Positions 1-5,565 of a stretch of DNA of 8,242 bases are shown here, in pieces. The position numbers and the translations under genes were made by a program. The stretch is from Euryarchaeota archaeon UBA438 (GTDB lineage: Archaea; Thermoplasmatota; Poseidoniia; Poseidoniales; Thalassarchaeaceae), in NCBI GenBank assembly GCA_002504435.1, contig DAQP01000048.1:1-8242 (forward strand). The letters run 5' to 3'. Within the stretch, counting starts at the first letter, position 1. Every line of letters starts with the position of its first letter. The notes under the pieces are model-generated. The model had not been told where the DNA came from. It searched no databases and saw only the letters and a list, made by a program, of their open reading frames with translations.

Positions 1-1
1 G

Positions 2-136
2 TTCAACATGGTAGATTGCGGAGTAAGCGTAAATTCGGCTTACCCGAACGTAGTTGAGGCCGCAGTCACAGTTACAGACGCCCATGGCAAGGAAGGATCA
101 TTGGAGCTTCTCAGAGCTCTTATTGACAGGTTATGA
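2..136 (+). CDS. C-terminal 44 codons of an unidentified protein, cut by the window edge
   Basis: The frame opening at base 2 reads 44 uninterrupted codons to a TGA at 134-136. The peptide has an ordinary soluble-protein composition: a stretch around VDCGVSVNSAYP, then a beta-strand-like segment (VEAAVTVTDAHG) and a terminal amphipathic helix (SLELLRALIDRL). The strand-turn-helix ending looks like the end of a folded alpha/beta domain, not random sequence, and codon use resembles the downstream genes. I do not recognise the family. The stop lies only 7 bp before the 3' end of the tRNA-Leu gene on the opposite strand, so the two converge. The start is outside the window. Confidence 0.6.
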   Translation, partial: FNMVDCGVSVNSAYPNVVEAAVTVTDAHGKEGSLELLRALIDRL

Positions 137-143
137 TGAATTT

Positions 144-228
144 TGGTGCAGGCGGCAGGATTCGAACCTGCGAAGCGCTATGCAGAGGATCTTGAGCCCT
201 CCCCCTTTGACCACTCGGGTACACCTGC
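144..228 (-). tRNA. tRNA-Leu, anticodon CAA, with encoded CCA
   Basis: Read on the minus strand, a 7-bp acceptor stem (GCAGGTG with CGCCTGC, one G-T pair) closes a complete cloverleaf. The T arm is GCAGG-TTCGAAT-CCTGC. The anticodon arm is GAGGG-CTCAAGA-TCCTC, with CAA at the anticodon position, so it reads UUG leucine codons. The D region carries the GAGTGGTCAA-type loop. The variable region is long (about 13 nt), as in class II leucine tRNAs. The discriminator is A and the terminal CCA is encoded at 146-144. The length is 85 nt with CCA and no intron is seen. The gene is divergent from the GINS gene. A weak AT-containing stretch near 253-260 is the only candidate TATA element and is not convincing. 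Confidence 0.95.
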
Positions 229-317
229 GGAGATTGCGAGCGTAATCACCCTCTTGATACTCGCGCCTCCGCACATCCGCACCAGGAGCAGGAGGAATTG
301 TTCAAGAGTCTCCTTGC

Positions 318-1220
318 ATGCACTCGCTCCGGGTGTCCGGCATGGATGGCGATAACGATATTCCAAGGCTGAACTCGCATCAGCTGATAGCCGTCGATAA
401 GGCCCTGATGGAGATTAGCCGAAAACAGAGATCTTCAACAGTCCCGGTAGAATTGCCAATGCCTAACTTCTGGGTCTCGGTGGGTCAATTGGTAAGCCAT
501 CTCGAGTCAGAGTTGGCTGAAACCATGAGGACAGAGGGCCCAACTGCAAAGGCCCAACTACAAACTCGCAAGCTCGGAGTGACACGAACTCAAGTCAGTG
601 ACCTCACTAGACTCAGACTCAATGCGTTCACTCAACATGCAGTCCTCTCCAACCTGCTACGTGCTCCAGAAGGAGACTCGATGTCGGAGGACATTGGGCC
701 TGGCGTGATCGAGTGGGAGAGGCACGACCCCTCAGAGAGGGCCTTCTATTCCGGAATAGGCCACCTCGTTGACAAGTACAAGCACGAGGTCTCGCTCAAC
801 TCCTTGCTGCGAAGCTCATGGGAGGCACCCCCTTCTGCACCGGAGACCCCCTCTCACACGGCACCTCTGTCCGATTTCTCTGCAGAGGAGAAGAAATCAT
901 CCACTGCAGATGAGAAAGTCGTGCCACCGCCTCAGGAACCGACCCACTGGGAGGACCCAGACTACGATGAGGAAGACAGGATAAGGGAAATTGACGCGTT
1001 TCCGGGAATAGGAACCGGTGCGGCCCCTCCTGCTGAGCCGATCCCAATCCAGCCAGTCAGTGACATGAGGAGGATCCTGGTCCTCCAGGACATGTCTGAG
1101 CCAATAGTAGCGGAGGATGGTTCTGAGATCACACTCAGTGCGGGGGACATCGAGAATTGCCCCTCCATTATCGCCGAGACACTAATCGCTGCAGGATTGG
1201 CAGAGGCCGCAGACCTCTAG
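318..1220 (+). CDS. Probable archaeal GINS subunit, Gins51 type (A-B domain order)
   Basis: Probable subunit of the GINS complex, which in archaea joins MCM helicase and the RecJ-like GAN/Cdc45 protein in the replicative CMG assembly. The 300-residue product has three parts. Residues 20-165 form a helical domain with the GINS A-domain pattern: a helix around 21-40, a helix around 52-70, a basic helix containing DLTRLRLN (95-102), and a helix around 139-160. Residues about 168-248 are an acidic linker with roughly 16 prolines, probably disordered. Residues 250-300 form a small beta domain with GINS B-domain hallmarks (RRILVLQDM, an EDGSE turn, SAGDIENCP, and a final helix ending AAGLAEAADL). 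The A-then-B order is that of Gins51; Gins23 has the reverse. The start is uncertain: the ATG at 318 has no Shine-Dalgarno at normal distance, while the in-frame ATG at 342 has GGTG about 7 nt upstream. The peptidase gene follows on the same strand 58 bp after the stop. Family assignment is from pattern recognition only. Confidence 0.75.
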   Translation: MHSLRVSGMDGDNDIPRLNSHQLIAVDKALMEISRKQRSSTVPVELPMPNFWVSVGQLVSHLESELAETMRTEGPTAKAQLQTRKLGVTRTQVSDLTRLRLNAFTQHAVLSNLLRAPEGDSMSEDIGPGVIEWERHDPSERAFYSGIGHLVDKYKHEVSLNSLLRSSWEAPPSAPETPSHTAPLSDFSAEEKKSSTADEKVVPPPQEPTHWEDPDYDEEDRIREIDAFPGIGTGAAPPAEPIPIQPVSDMRRILVLQDMSEPIVAEDGSEITLSAGDIENCPSIIAETLIAAGLAEAADL

Positions 1221-1267
1221 CCCTCTCGGAATGACTTAGAGTCGCCATCATCGAGTGGTGCATATCA

Positions 1268-1274
1268 GAGGTGA
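1268..1274 (+). promoter_or_regulatory. Ribosome binding site GAGGTGA that sets a TTG start for the peptidase
   Basis: GAGGTGA is the full complement of the expected archaeal 16S rRNA 3' tail (UCACCUC). It lies 4 nt before an in-frame TTG at 1279. The same heptamer precedes the EF-1A start at nearly the same spacing. It lies downstream of the GTG codons at 1255 and 1258, so those would be poor starts. Confidence 0.7.
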
Positions 1275-1278
1275 GCCA

Positions 1279-2604
1279 TTGGGCAAGACGGTTACAAAGA
1301 AACAGATTAGCAGCATGAGGAAGGCGTTCAAGGACGATCCAACGGCAAAGATAGCGCAGAACGCAGTAACCAGTAACGCACTATCGGACGTTGCATTGCG
1401 TCGCGACTTAGTTCAGGAAATAGACCCCACATTCAGCACAAAACTGGATGACTGGAAGGTCACCAACCAGAGGAACAGTGGAAGATGCTGGCTCTTCGCT
1501 ACACTGAACCTCTTCAGGCCCGGTACGATGAAGAAGATGAACGTCAAGAATTTCGAGTTCAGCCAGTCACACATCCACTTTTGGGACAAGTTCGAGCGTT
1601 CCAATCACTTCCTCGAGGCGATAATTGAGACCTCGGACAGACCCGTTGACGATCGGACGATCCACTTCCTCCTCTCAGACCCCATAGGGGACGGCGGTCA
1701 GTGGAATATGGCGACGAACCTCATCAGGAAGCATGGGTTGGTCCCCAAGTCTGCTTATCCGGAGTCCAAGAGCAGCAGCGCCACCAGATGGATGAACGCC
1801 ATCCTGAAGGACATCCTAAGGAGCTCGGCGAGCGAACTTAGGGCAATCATCGACTCGGGGGGAAGCAAATCCGATGCTAGGGAGCATAAGGAGAAGAGAA
1901 TCCAAGACATATGGAGGGTCCTGTGCATCCATCTCGGCACTCCTCCTGAGAAGTTTGACCTCCAATGGAGGGACAAAGACGACAATTTCCATCGTAAGGG
2001 CAGCATGACTCCCCAGGAGTTCGCCAGTGAGTTCGTCGACATCGACTGGGAGAACTATGTTTGTATCGTCAACGACCCACGTAACGAGTACTACAGAACC
2101 TACACTGTTGACTATCTGCAGAATGTCGCTGGCGGTCCCCCCGTTGTCTATCTAAACGTACCAAGTGGCGAGATGAAGGACATCACCCAGAAGCTCCTCG
2201 AGGACGGTCTCCCAGTTTGGATGGGTTGCGACGTTGGTAAGCAGATGGAGAGGAAGAGGGGGCTCTGGGATGCGAACCTGTTCGAGACAAACGAACTCTA
2301 CGGCATCGATTACGGGATGGAGAAGGCGGACCGTCTCCGTTTCGGACAGACCATGATGACTCACGCTATGCTGTTCACAGGGGTCGATGTGGTTGATGGA
2401 AAGCCTCGCAGGTGGAGGGTCGAGAACTCATGGGGTGCCGACTCTGGGCAGAAGGGGTACTACACGATGAACGACAGCTGGTACGACGAGCACATGTTCG
2501 AGATCGCAGCCCCCAAGGACTACCTAACGGAGAAGATGATCGAAGGTCTAGAGACTGAGCCACTAGTTCTGGACGCTTGGGACCCAATGGGAAGTCTAGC
2601 CTAG
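1279..2604 (+). CDS. pepC: Bleomycin hydrolase / aminopeptidase C family cysteine peptidase (papain clan, C1B)
   Basis: Cytosolic thiol peptidase of the bleomycin hydrolase/PepC/Gal6 family, whose members form barrel-like hexamers and trim peptides from the N-terminus. No signal peptide is present. The papain-type active site is complete: oxyanion Gln64 and nucleophile Cys70 in NQRNSGRCWLFA, His362 in MTHAMLFTGV, and Asn383 in VENSWG. The 441-residue length and these positions match the family (yeast Gal6 and human BLMH have Cys73). The extreme C-terminus, LDAWDPMGSLA, matches the conserved family tail (AWDPMGALA in eukaryotic members), the arm that enters the active-site cleft and controls aminopeptidase specificity. 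The TTG start at 1279 is chosen for the GAGGTGA site just upstream; tandem GTG codons at 1255/1258 would add up to 8 residues. The gene follows the GINS gene and overlaps the rps10 end by 9 bp. Family very sure; exact start less so. Confidence 0.92.
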   Translation: MGKTVTKKQISSMRKAFKDDPTAKIAQNAVTSNALSDVALRRDLVQEIDPTFSTKLDDWKVTNQRNSGRCWLFATLNLFRPGTMKKMNVKNFEFSQSHIHFWDKFERSNHFLEAIIETSDRPVDDRTIHFLLSDPIGDGGQWNMATNLIRKHGLVPKSAYPESKSSSATRWMNAILKDILRSSASELRAIIDSGGSKSDAREHKEKRIQDIWRVLCIHLGTPPEKFDLQWRDKDDNFHRKGSMTPQEFASEFVDIDWENYVCIVNDPRNEYYRTYTVDYLQNVAGGPPVVYLNVPSGEMKDITQKLLEDGLPVWMGCDVGKQMERKRGLWDANLFETNELYGIDYGMEKADRLRFGQTMMTHAMLFTGVDVVDGKPRRWRVENSWGADSGQKGYYTMNDSWYDEHMFEIAAPKDYLTEKMIEGLETEPLVLDAWDPMGSLA

Positions 2605-2925
2605 GTTTCGAAGCGAAAGCTCGATCGTCACAGAATCGGGGATAGGAATCCTCAGGACCTTCCTGAGGGCCTTCTCGTCCCTTGATGTGTTTGTCACCAG
2701 CTCTAGGAGCCTCTTGTGAACTCTCATTTCCCAGTGGTCCCAGGTTTCAGCGCCCTCTCCATCGGGGCTCTTGCGGCATGGAACGACTATCCTGCGGGTA
2801 GGCAGGGGGATCGGGCCACGCAGTTTCACTCCAGTCTCGTCCGAGATTGACCTGATCTGCTCGCAGACCTGATTTACATCAGTGTGATTCTCACCCGTCA
2901 GCCTGATGGTTGTGACGACGGGCAT
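2596..2925 (-). CDS. rps10: Small ribosomal subunit protein uS10
   Basis: Structural protein of the 30S head. The 109-residue product carries the archaeal/eukaryotic uS10 signature: LTGENHTDVNQVCEQI near the N-terminus, the loop TGVKLRGPIPLPTRRIVVP, then RKSPDGEGAETWDHWEMRVHKR, and the closing strand IPDSVTIELSL. The length is slightly above the usual ~102 residues because of short extensions at both ends. The ATG at 2925 is supported by AAGGTGA at 2936-2930, 4 nt upstream. It begins 18 bp after the EF-1A stop, so the two are almost certainly cotranscribed in the classic archaeal order EF-1A then S10. Its TAG stop (2598-2596) lies inside the last codons of the convergent peptidase gene. Confidence 0.97.
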   Translation of the reverse strand: MPVVTTIRLTGENHTDVNQVCEQIRSISDETGVKLRGPIPLPTRRIVVPCRKSPDGEGAETWDHWEMRVHKRLLELVTNTSRDEKALRKVLRIPIPDSVTIELSLRNLG

Positions 2926-2943
2926 CTGTTCACCTTAGTCGAC

Positions 2944-4224
2944 TTACTTCTTCTCGATGGCTATGCACATTCCGGCAGCCACGGTCTTACCCATGTCGCG
3001 GATTGCGAACCTGCAGAGCTCAGGGAAGTCGTCCTTGACCTCGATTGCCATTGGCTTGGTTGGCATGAACCTAACAGTTGCCGCGTCTCCTGACTTCAGG
3101 AAGGCTGGCGTCTCACCGGTCTTGAGGTTCTTGATTAGCTCGACGAATCGAACTGCCACCTGTGCGGTGTGTGCGTGGAACACTGGTGTGTATCCAACAC
3201 CGATCGCCTTTGGTATCTCCATCATCTGGATGTTACCAACGAAGCTCTCGTCGTGGCGCACGAATACAGGAGCGCTGTCGGTGTAACCGGCAACGTCTCC
3301 TCGGCGGATGTCAGTGGCAGCTAGGCCACGGACGTTGAAACCGACGTTGTCGCCAGGCTCTGCCTTCTCGTGCATTGTGTGGTGCATCTCGATGCTCTTG
3401 ACCTCAGCCTGCTTCTGGCTGGGGTTGAACACTACGGTCTTTCCTGAGTGGAGTACACCGGTCTCGACCTTTCCGACTGGAACGGTTCCGATTCCGCTGA
3501 TCTTGTAGACGTCCTGGATTGGTAGGCGTAGTGGCCTGTCTGTCGGCTTTGGTGGCATTGTTATGCCATCGATAGCCTCGAACAGTGTTGGTCCATCATA
3601 CCAAGGCATGTTTGCGCTCTTGTTGAACACGTTGTCACCGAGCTGAGCCGAGCATGGGACGAAAGTAATCTCGTCAGGCTTGTATCCAGCTCCCTTCAGT
3701 AGGTTGCTGACCTCGGCCTTAACATCGTTGAACTTGCCCTCTTCCCAGCTAACACCGCTGATGTCCATCTTGTTGACGTTGACAATCAGCTGAGTTACAC
3801 CAAGGACGCGAGCTAGGAAGGCGTGCTCCCTGGTCTGTGCGTTGACACCGTCGTTGGCGGCAACGTTCAGGACTGCAGCGTCTGCCTGGCTGGTACCAGT
3901 GATCATGTTCTTCACGAAGTCACGGTGACCAGGTGCGTCGATGATGGTGAAGTAGTAGTTAGGAGTGTAGAACTCCTTGTGTGCGACGTCGATGGTAATT
4001 CCACGCGCGCGCTCCTCCTTCAGTCCGTCCATTACGTAAGCCAGACCGAATCCGGCCTTACCGGACTCTGCAGCTAGCTTCTCGTTCTTCTCAATCACGT
4101 GCTCTTCGATGTGACCGCTATCCAGAAGTAGACGACCTACAGTCGTTGACTTTCCGTGGTCTACGTGCCCTACGAACACGATATTCAGGTGCGGCTTGCT
4201 CTTGTCTTCCCATTGTGAACCCAT
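2944..4224 (-). CDS. tuf: Translation elongation factor 1-alpha (EF-Tu orthologue)
   Basis: GTPase that delivers aminoacyl-tRNA to the ribosomal A site. All GTP-binding motifs are intact in the 426-residue product: P-loop GHVDHGKS (19-26), switch I RGITID (74-79), DAPGH (96-100, including the catalytic His100), NKMD (151-154) and the SAQ motif of G5. Domains 2 and 3 follow, with IQDVYKISGIGTVPVGKVETG in domain 2 and the C-terminal strands FMPTKPMAIEV and FAIRDMGKTVAAGM. Length and order are typical of archaeal EF-1A. The ATG at 4224 is chosen because GAGGTGA ends 5 nt before it; a GTG at 4233 opens the frame but lies inside that ribosome binding site and is not a plausible start. The gene is first of a pair with rps10 and has its own promoter. 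No fusA, rps7 or rps12 lies upstream: the adjacent gene is a lipoprotein. Confidence 0.98.
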   Translation of the reverse strand: MGSQWEDKSKPHLNIVFVGHVDHGKSTTVGRLLLDSGHIEEHVIEKNEKLAAESGKAGFGLAYVMDGLKEERARGITIDVAHKEFYTPNYYFTIIDAPGHRDFVKNMITGTSQADAAVLNVAANDGVNAQTREHAFLARVLGVTQLIVNVNKMDISGVSWEEGKFNDVKAEVSNLLKGAGYKPDEITFVPCSAQLGDNVFNKSANMPWYDGPTLFEAIDGITMPPKPTDRPLRLPIQDVYKISGIGTVPVGKVETGVLHSGKTVVFNPSQKQAEVKSIEMHHTMHEKAEPGDNVGFNVRGLAATDIRRGDVAGYTDSAPVFVRHDESFVGNIQMMEIPKAIGVGYTPVFHAHTAQVAVRFVELIKNLKTGETPAFLKSGDAATVRFMPTKPMAIEVKDDFPELCRFAIRDMGKTVAAGMCIAIEKK

Positions 4225-4229
4225 ATTAT

Positions 4230-4236
4230 TCACCTC
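4230..4236 (-). promoter_or_regulatory. Ribosome binding site GAGGTGA of EF-1A
   Basis: The minus strand reads GAGGTGA followed by ATAAT and then ATG at 4224. This gives ideal Shine-Dalgarno spacing and decides the start. The competing upstream GTG codon (4233-4231) is contained within the motif. Confidence 0.8.
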
Positions 4237-4262
4237 TAAGTGTGGCCCGCCGACCGAAGGGG

Positions 4263-4274
4263 CGTATATGAATC
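4263..4274 (-). promoter_or_regulatory. Archaeal TATA-box promoter for the EF-1A/S10 operon
   Basis: On the minus strand GATTCATATACG contains a TATA-like octamer (TTCATATA, 4272-4265) in otherwise GC-rich sequence. Purine-rich bases (GGGGGAACGA) lie directly upstream where TFB would bind. Transcription starting about 25 nt downstream would begin near 4243, giving a leader of roughly 16-22 nt that just contains the GAGGTGA site. The placement is inferred from spacing; no start-site data are available. Confidence 0.6.
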
Positions 4275-4317
4275 GTTCCCCCTCGTCGAATTTCCCTACT
4301 TCCTAGCAGCATATCAT

Positions 4318-4339
4318 TAATGCCCACCAGAGGGCATTA
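4318..4339. repeat. Perfect inverted repeat, 8-bp arms, 6-bp spacer
   Basis: TAATGCCC (4318-4325) and GGGCATTA (4332-4339) are exact reverse complements around ACCAGA. The repeat begins 4 bp past the TAG stop of the lipoprotein gene (read leftward) and about 45 bp upstream of the EF-1A TATA box. It could act as an RNA hairpin at the lipoprotein mRNA 3' end or as a dimeric regulator site for EF-1A. No T-run follows, so it is not a standard intrinsic terminator. Confidence 0.5.
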
Positions 4340-4343
4340 TTGC

Positions 4344-5519
4344 CTACCTATACTGCAACTCGACGATGAAGTAGTTGACTTCGGTATTGTGGGTTTCTTC
4401 GTTAACCAGATCTGCCGTCCAATCACCTGGTAGGAAGCCCCTCACAGTTGATCCGCCGACTACCATCCAGACACAGTAGTCGTTGTTGCTGCAATCGCCC
4501 GCGTTGCGGTTGTCGTTGCCTATGCCGGTGGTGTTCGATATCTCCTCGTCAGTGCTGTTGTAGAGGTAGATGTCTAGTTTGTTGTCTAGATCCGGCCTAG
4601 GAGGCTCCTCGTCCACCCTGGGGTAGTCAACCTTGATTCTGAGGTAGCGAATCCTGTCCTTGCTTTCGTCATCGTAGGTGACAGGGAAGTTCCATGTCAT
4701 GGTGATTGGCTCCTGGATTCTCCTGTCTATCTGGAAGTCAGACCATACCCCTCTGTAGTTGACGTAAACGACCGAGTCATCATAATCCGTGAGTCCGTTG
4801 TTGTCTGTAACGGTAAGCCGTATGTCCCAGGCACCAGCCGGCCTCTCCCCCCAATCGACCGCCTCTCCCGTGGCATCAACGTCATTGTCATCGATACCAT
4901 CGCCATCCGAGTCGGTGTTCCTGTCCAGATCCCACTCATAGCTCACTATGTACTCCTCTGCATAGCACTCGGGATCATCCGGGTCGCAACCCGCCCATGA
5001 GGCGGATCCGTCCAGTGACACTGTGGTCGAGACACCAATGTCCCTGTCATCGATTTCCTTTTCGTCCTCGCACACCCAAACAAGCACGAAATCACCGCTT
5101 GGGGCATCCTCTCCTTCGCAGTCCGTGTCCTTGTCAGACACTATCTCAGCATGAGGCTCTCTGGCTGACGAGTCGATGACCGTGACAGACATGCTGGTAG
5201 TCACTTCGTGAGTTCCGTCATTTACCGCTAGCTTCGCCGTGTATTGGCCTGGCTGGGCGTATGTATGGCTCGTAGTCAGTCCAGAACCGGTGTTCCCATC
5301 TCCGAATTCCCATTTGAAAGTCATGGGGTCCGCATCGGGATCAGATGTCCCAACCGCACTGAACGTAACGGCCTCTCCGGCCTTCACGTTTCCGGATGGG
5401 TCAATTGACATGTTTGCCGAGGGGGGGCTATTGCTTCCCAATATGTCAAGACAGCCTGCCAGTGCAGTGAAAATCATCAGAGTGGCCATCATCAGGCCCA
5501 CCGACTTCGCCCCTCTCAT
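4344..5519 (-). CDS. Secreted lipoprotein with two PKD-like domains and a calcium-binding loop
   Basis: A 391-residue cell-surface protein of unknown specific role. The N-terminus has positive charges, a hydrophobic stretch (about 7-19) and a lipobox LAGC with Cys23, predicting export and lipid anchoring. Residues 33-115 are a clear PKD beta-sandwich, with the hallmark WEFGDG (70-75) and HTYAQPGQYT. Residues 121-255 look like a second PKD-type domain (SYEWDLD, then LTVTDNNG) interrupted by an acidic insert. Residues 203-213 (DSDGDGIDDND) match a DxDxDG calcium-binding loop of the thrombospondin type 3 kind. The last ~135 residues are an unrecognised, probably beta-rich domain. Beyond Cys23 the six cysteines fall in neighbouring pairs (134/150, 178/185, 343/349), suggesting three disulfides in an oxidising compartment. 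The ATG has no Shine-Dalgarno. The gene starts 46 bp after the polymerase stop on the same strand. Adhesion or substrate binding is plausible but not shown. Confidence 0.85.
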   Translation of the reverse strand: MRGAKSVGLMMATLMIFTALAGCLDILGSNSPPSANMSIDPSGNVKAGEAVTFSAVGTSDPDADPMTFKWEFGDGNTGSGLTTSHTYAQPGQYTAKLAVNDGTHEVTTSMSVTVIDSSAREPHAEIVSDKDTDCEGEDAPSGDFVLVWVCEDEKEIDDRDIGVSTTVSLDGSASWAGCDPDDPECYAEEYIVSYEWDLDRNTDSDGDGIDDNDVDATGEAVDWGERPAGAWDIRLTVTDNNGLTDYDDSVVYVNYRGVWSDFQIDRRIQEPITMTWNFPVTYDDESKDRIRYLRIKVDYPRVDEEPPRPDLDNKLDIYLYNSTDEEISNTTGIGNDNRNAGDCSNNDYCVWMVVGGSTVRGFLPGDWTADLVNEETHNTEVNYFIVELQYR

Positions 5520-5556
5520 GTTGCATCGCTGGAGGCTGGTATGAAATCAACCCTGC

Positions 5557-5562
5557 GATAAA
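5557..5562 (-). promoter_or_regulatory. Weak candidate TATA element for the lipoprotein gene
   Basis: The minus strand reads TTTATC within CGGTTTATCG, just after the polymerase stop codon and about 40 bp before the lipoprotein ATG. A start site ~25 nt downstream would give a short leader of about 15 nt, consistent with the missing ribosome binding site. The motif is only a partial TATA match; readthrough from the polymerase gene is equally possible. Confidence 0.25.
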
Positions 5563-5565
5563 CCG

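Noticed and set aside
54..355. Two small plus-strand open frames and a minus-strand one across the tRNA region
   Set aside because: They run through the tRNA-Leu gene; the RQDSNLR and AAGFEPA peptides are the usual artefact of translating a tRNA T arm.
2884..3508. Three further plus-strand open frames opposite the EF-1A/S10 region
   Set aside because: The opposite strand is fully explained by conserved EF-1A and uS10 codons; these frames show no domain pattern.
3823..4077. Plus-strand open frame antisense to EF-1A
   Set aside because: It is a shadow of strongly biased EF-1A codons, with no ribosome binding site and a composition unlike a real protein.
4318..4343. Intrinsic terminator after the lipoprotein gene
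   Set aside because: The hairpin is followed by mixed sequence, not a T-run, so it is reported only as an inverted repeat.
5239..5544. 101-residue plus-strand frame antisense to the lipoprotein start
   Set aside because: It mirrors the signal peptide and PKD coding sequence and has no independent support.
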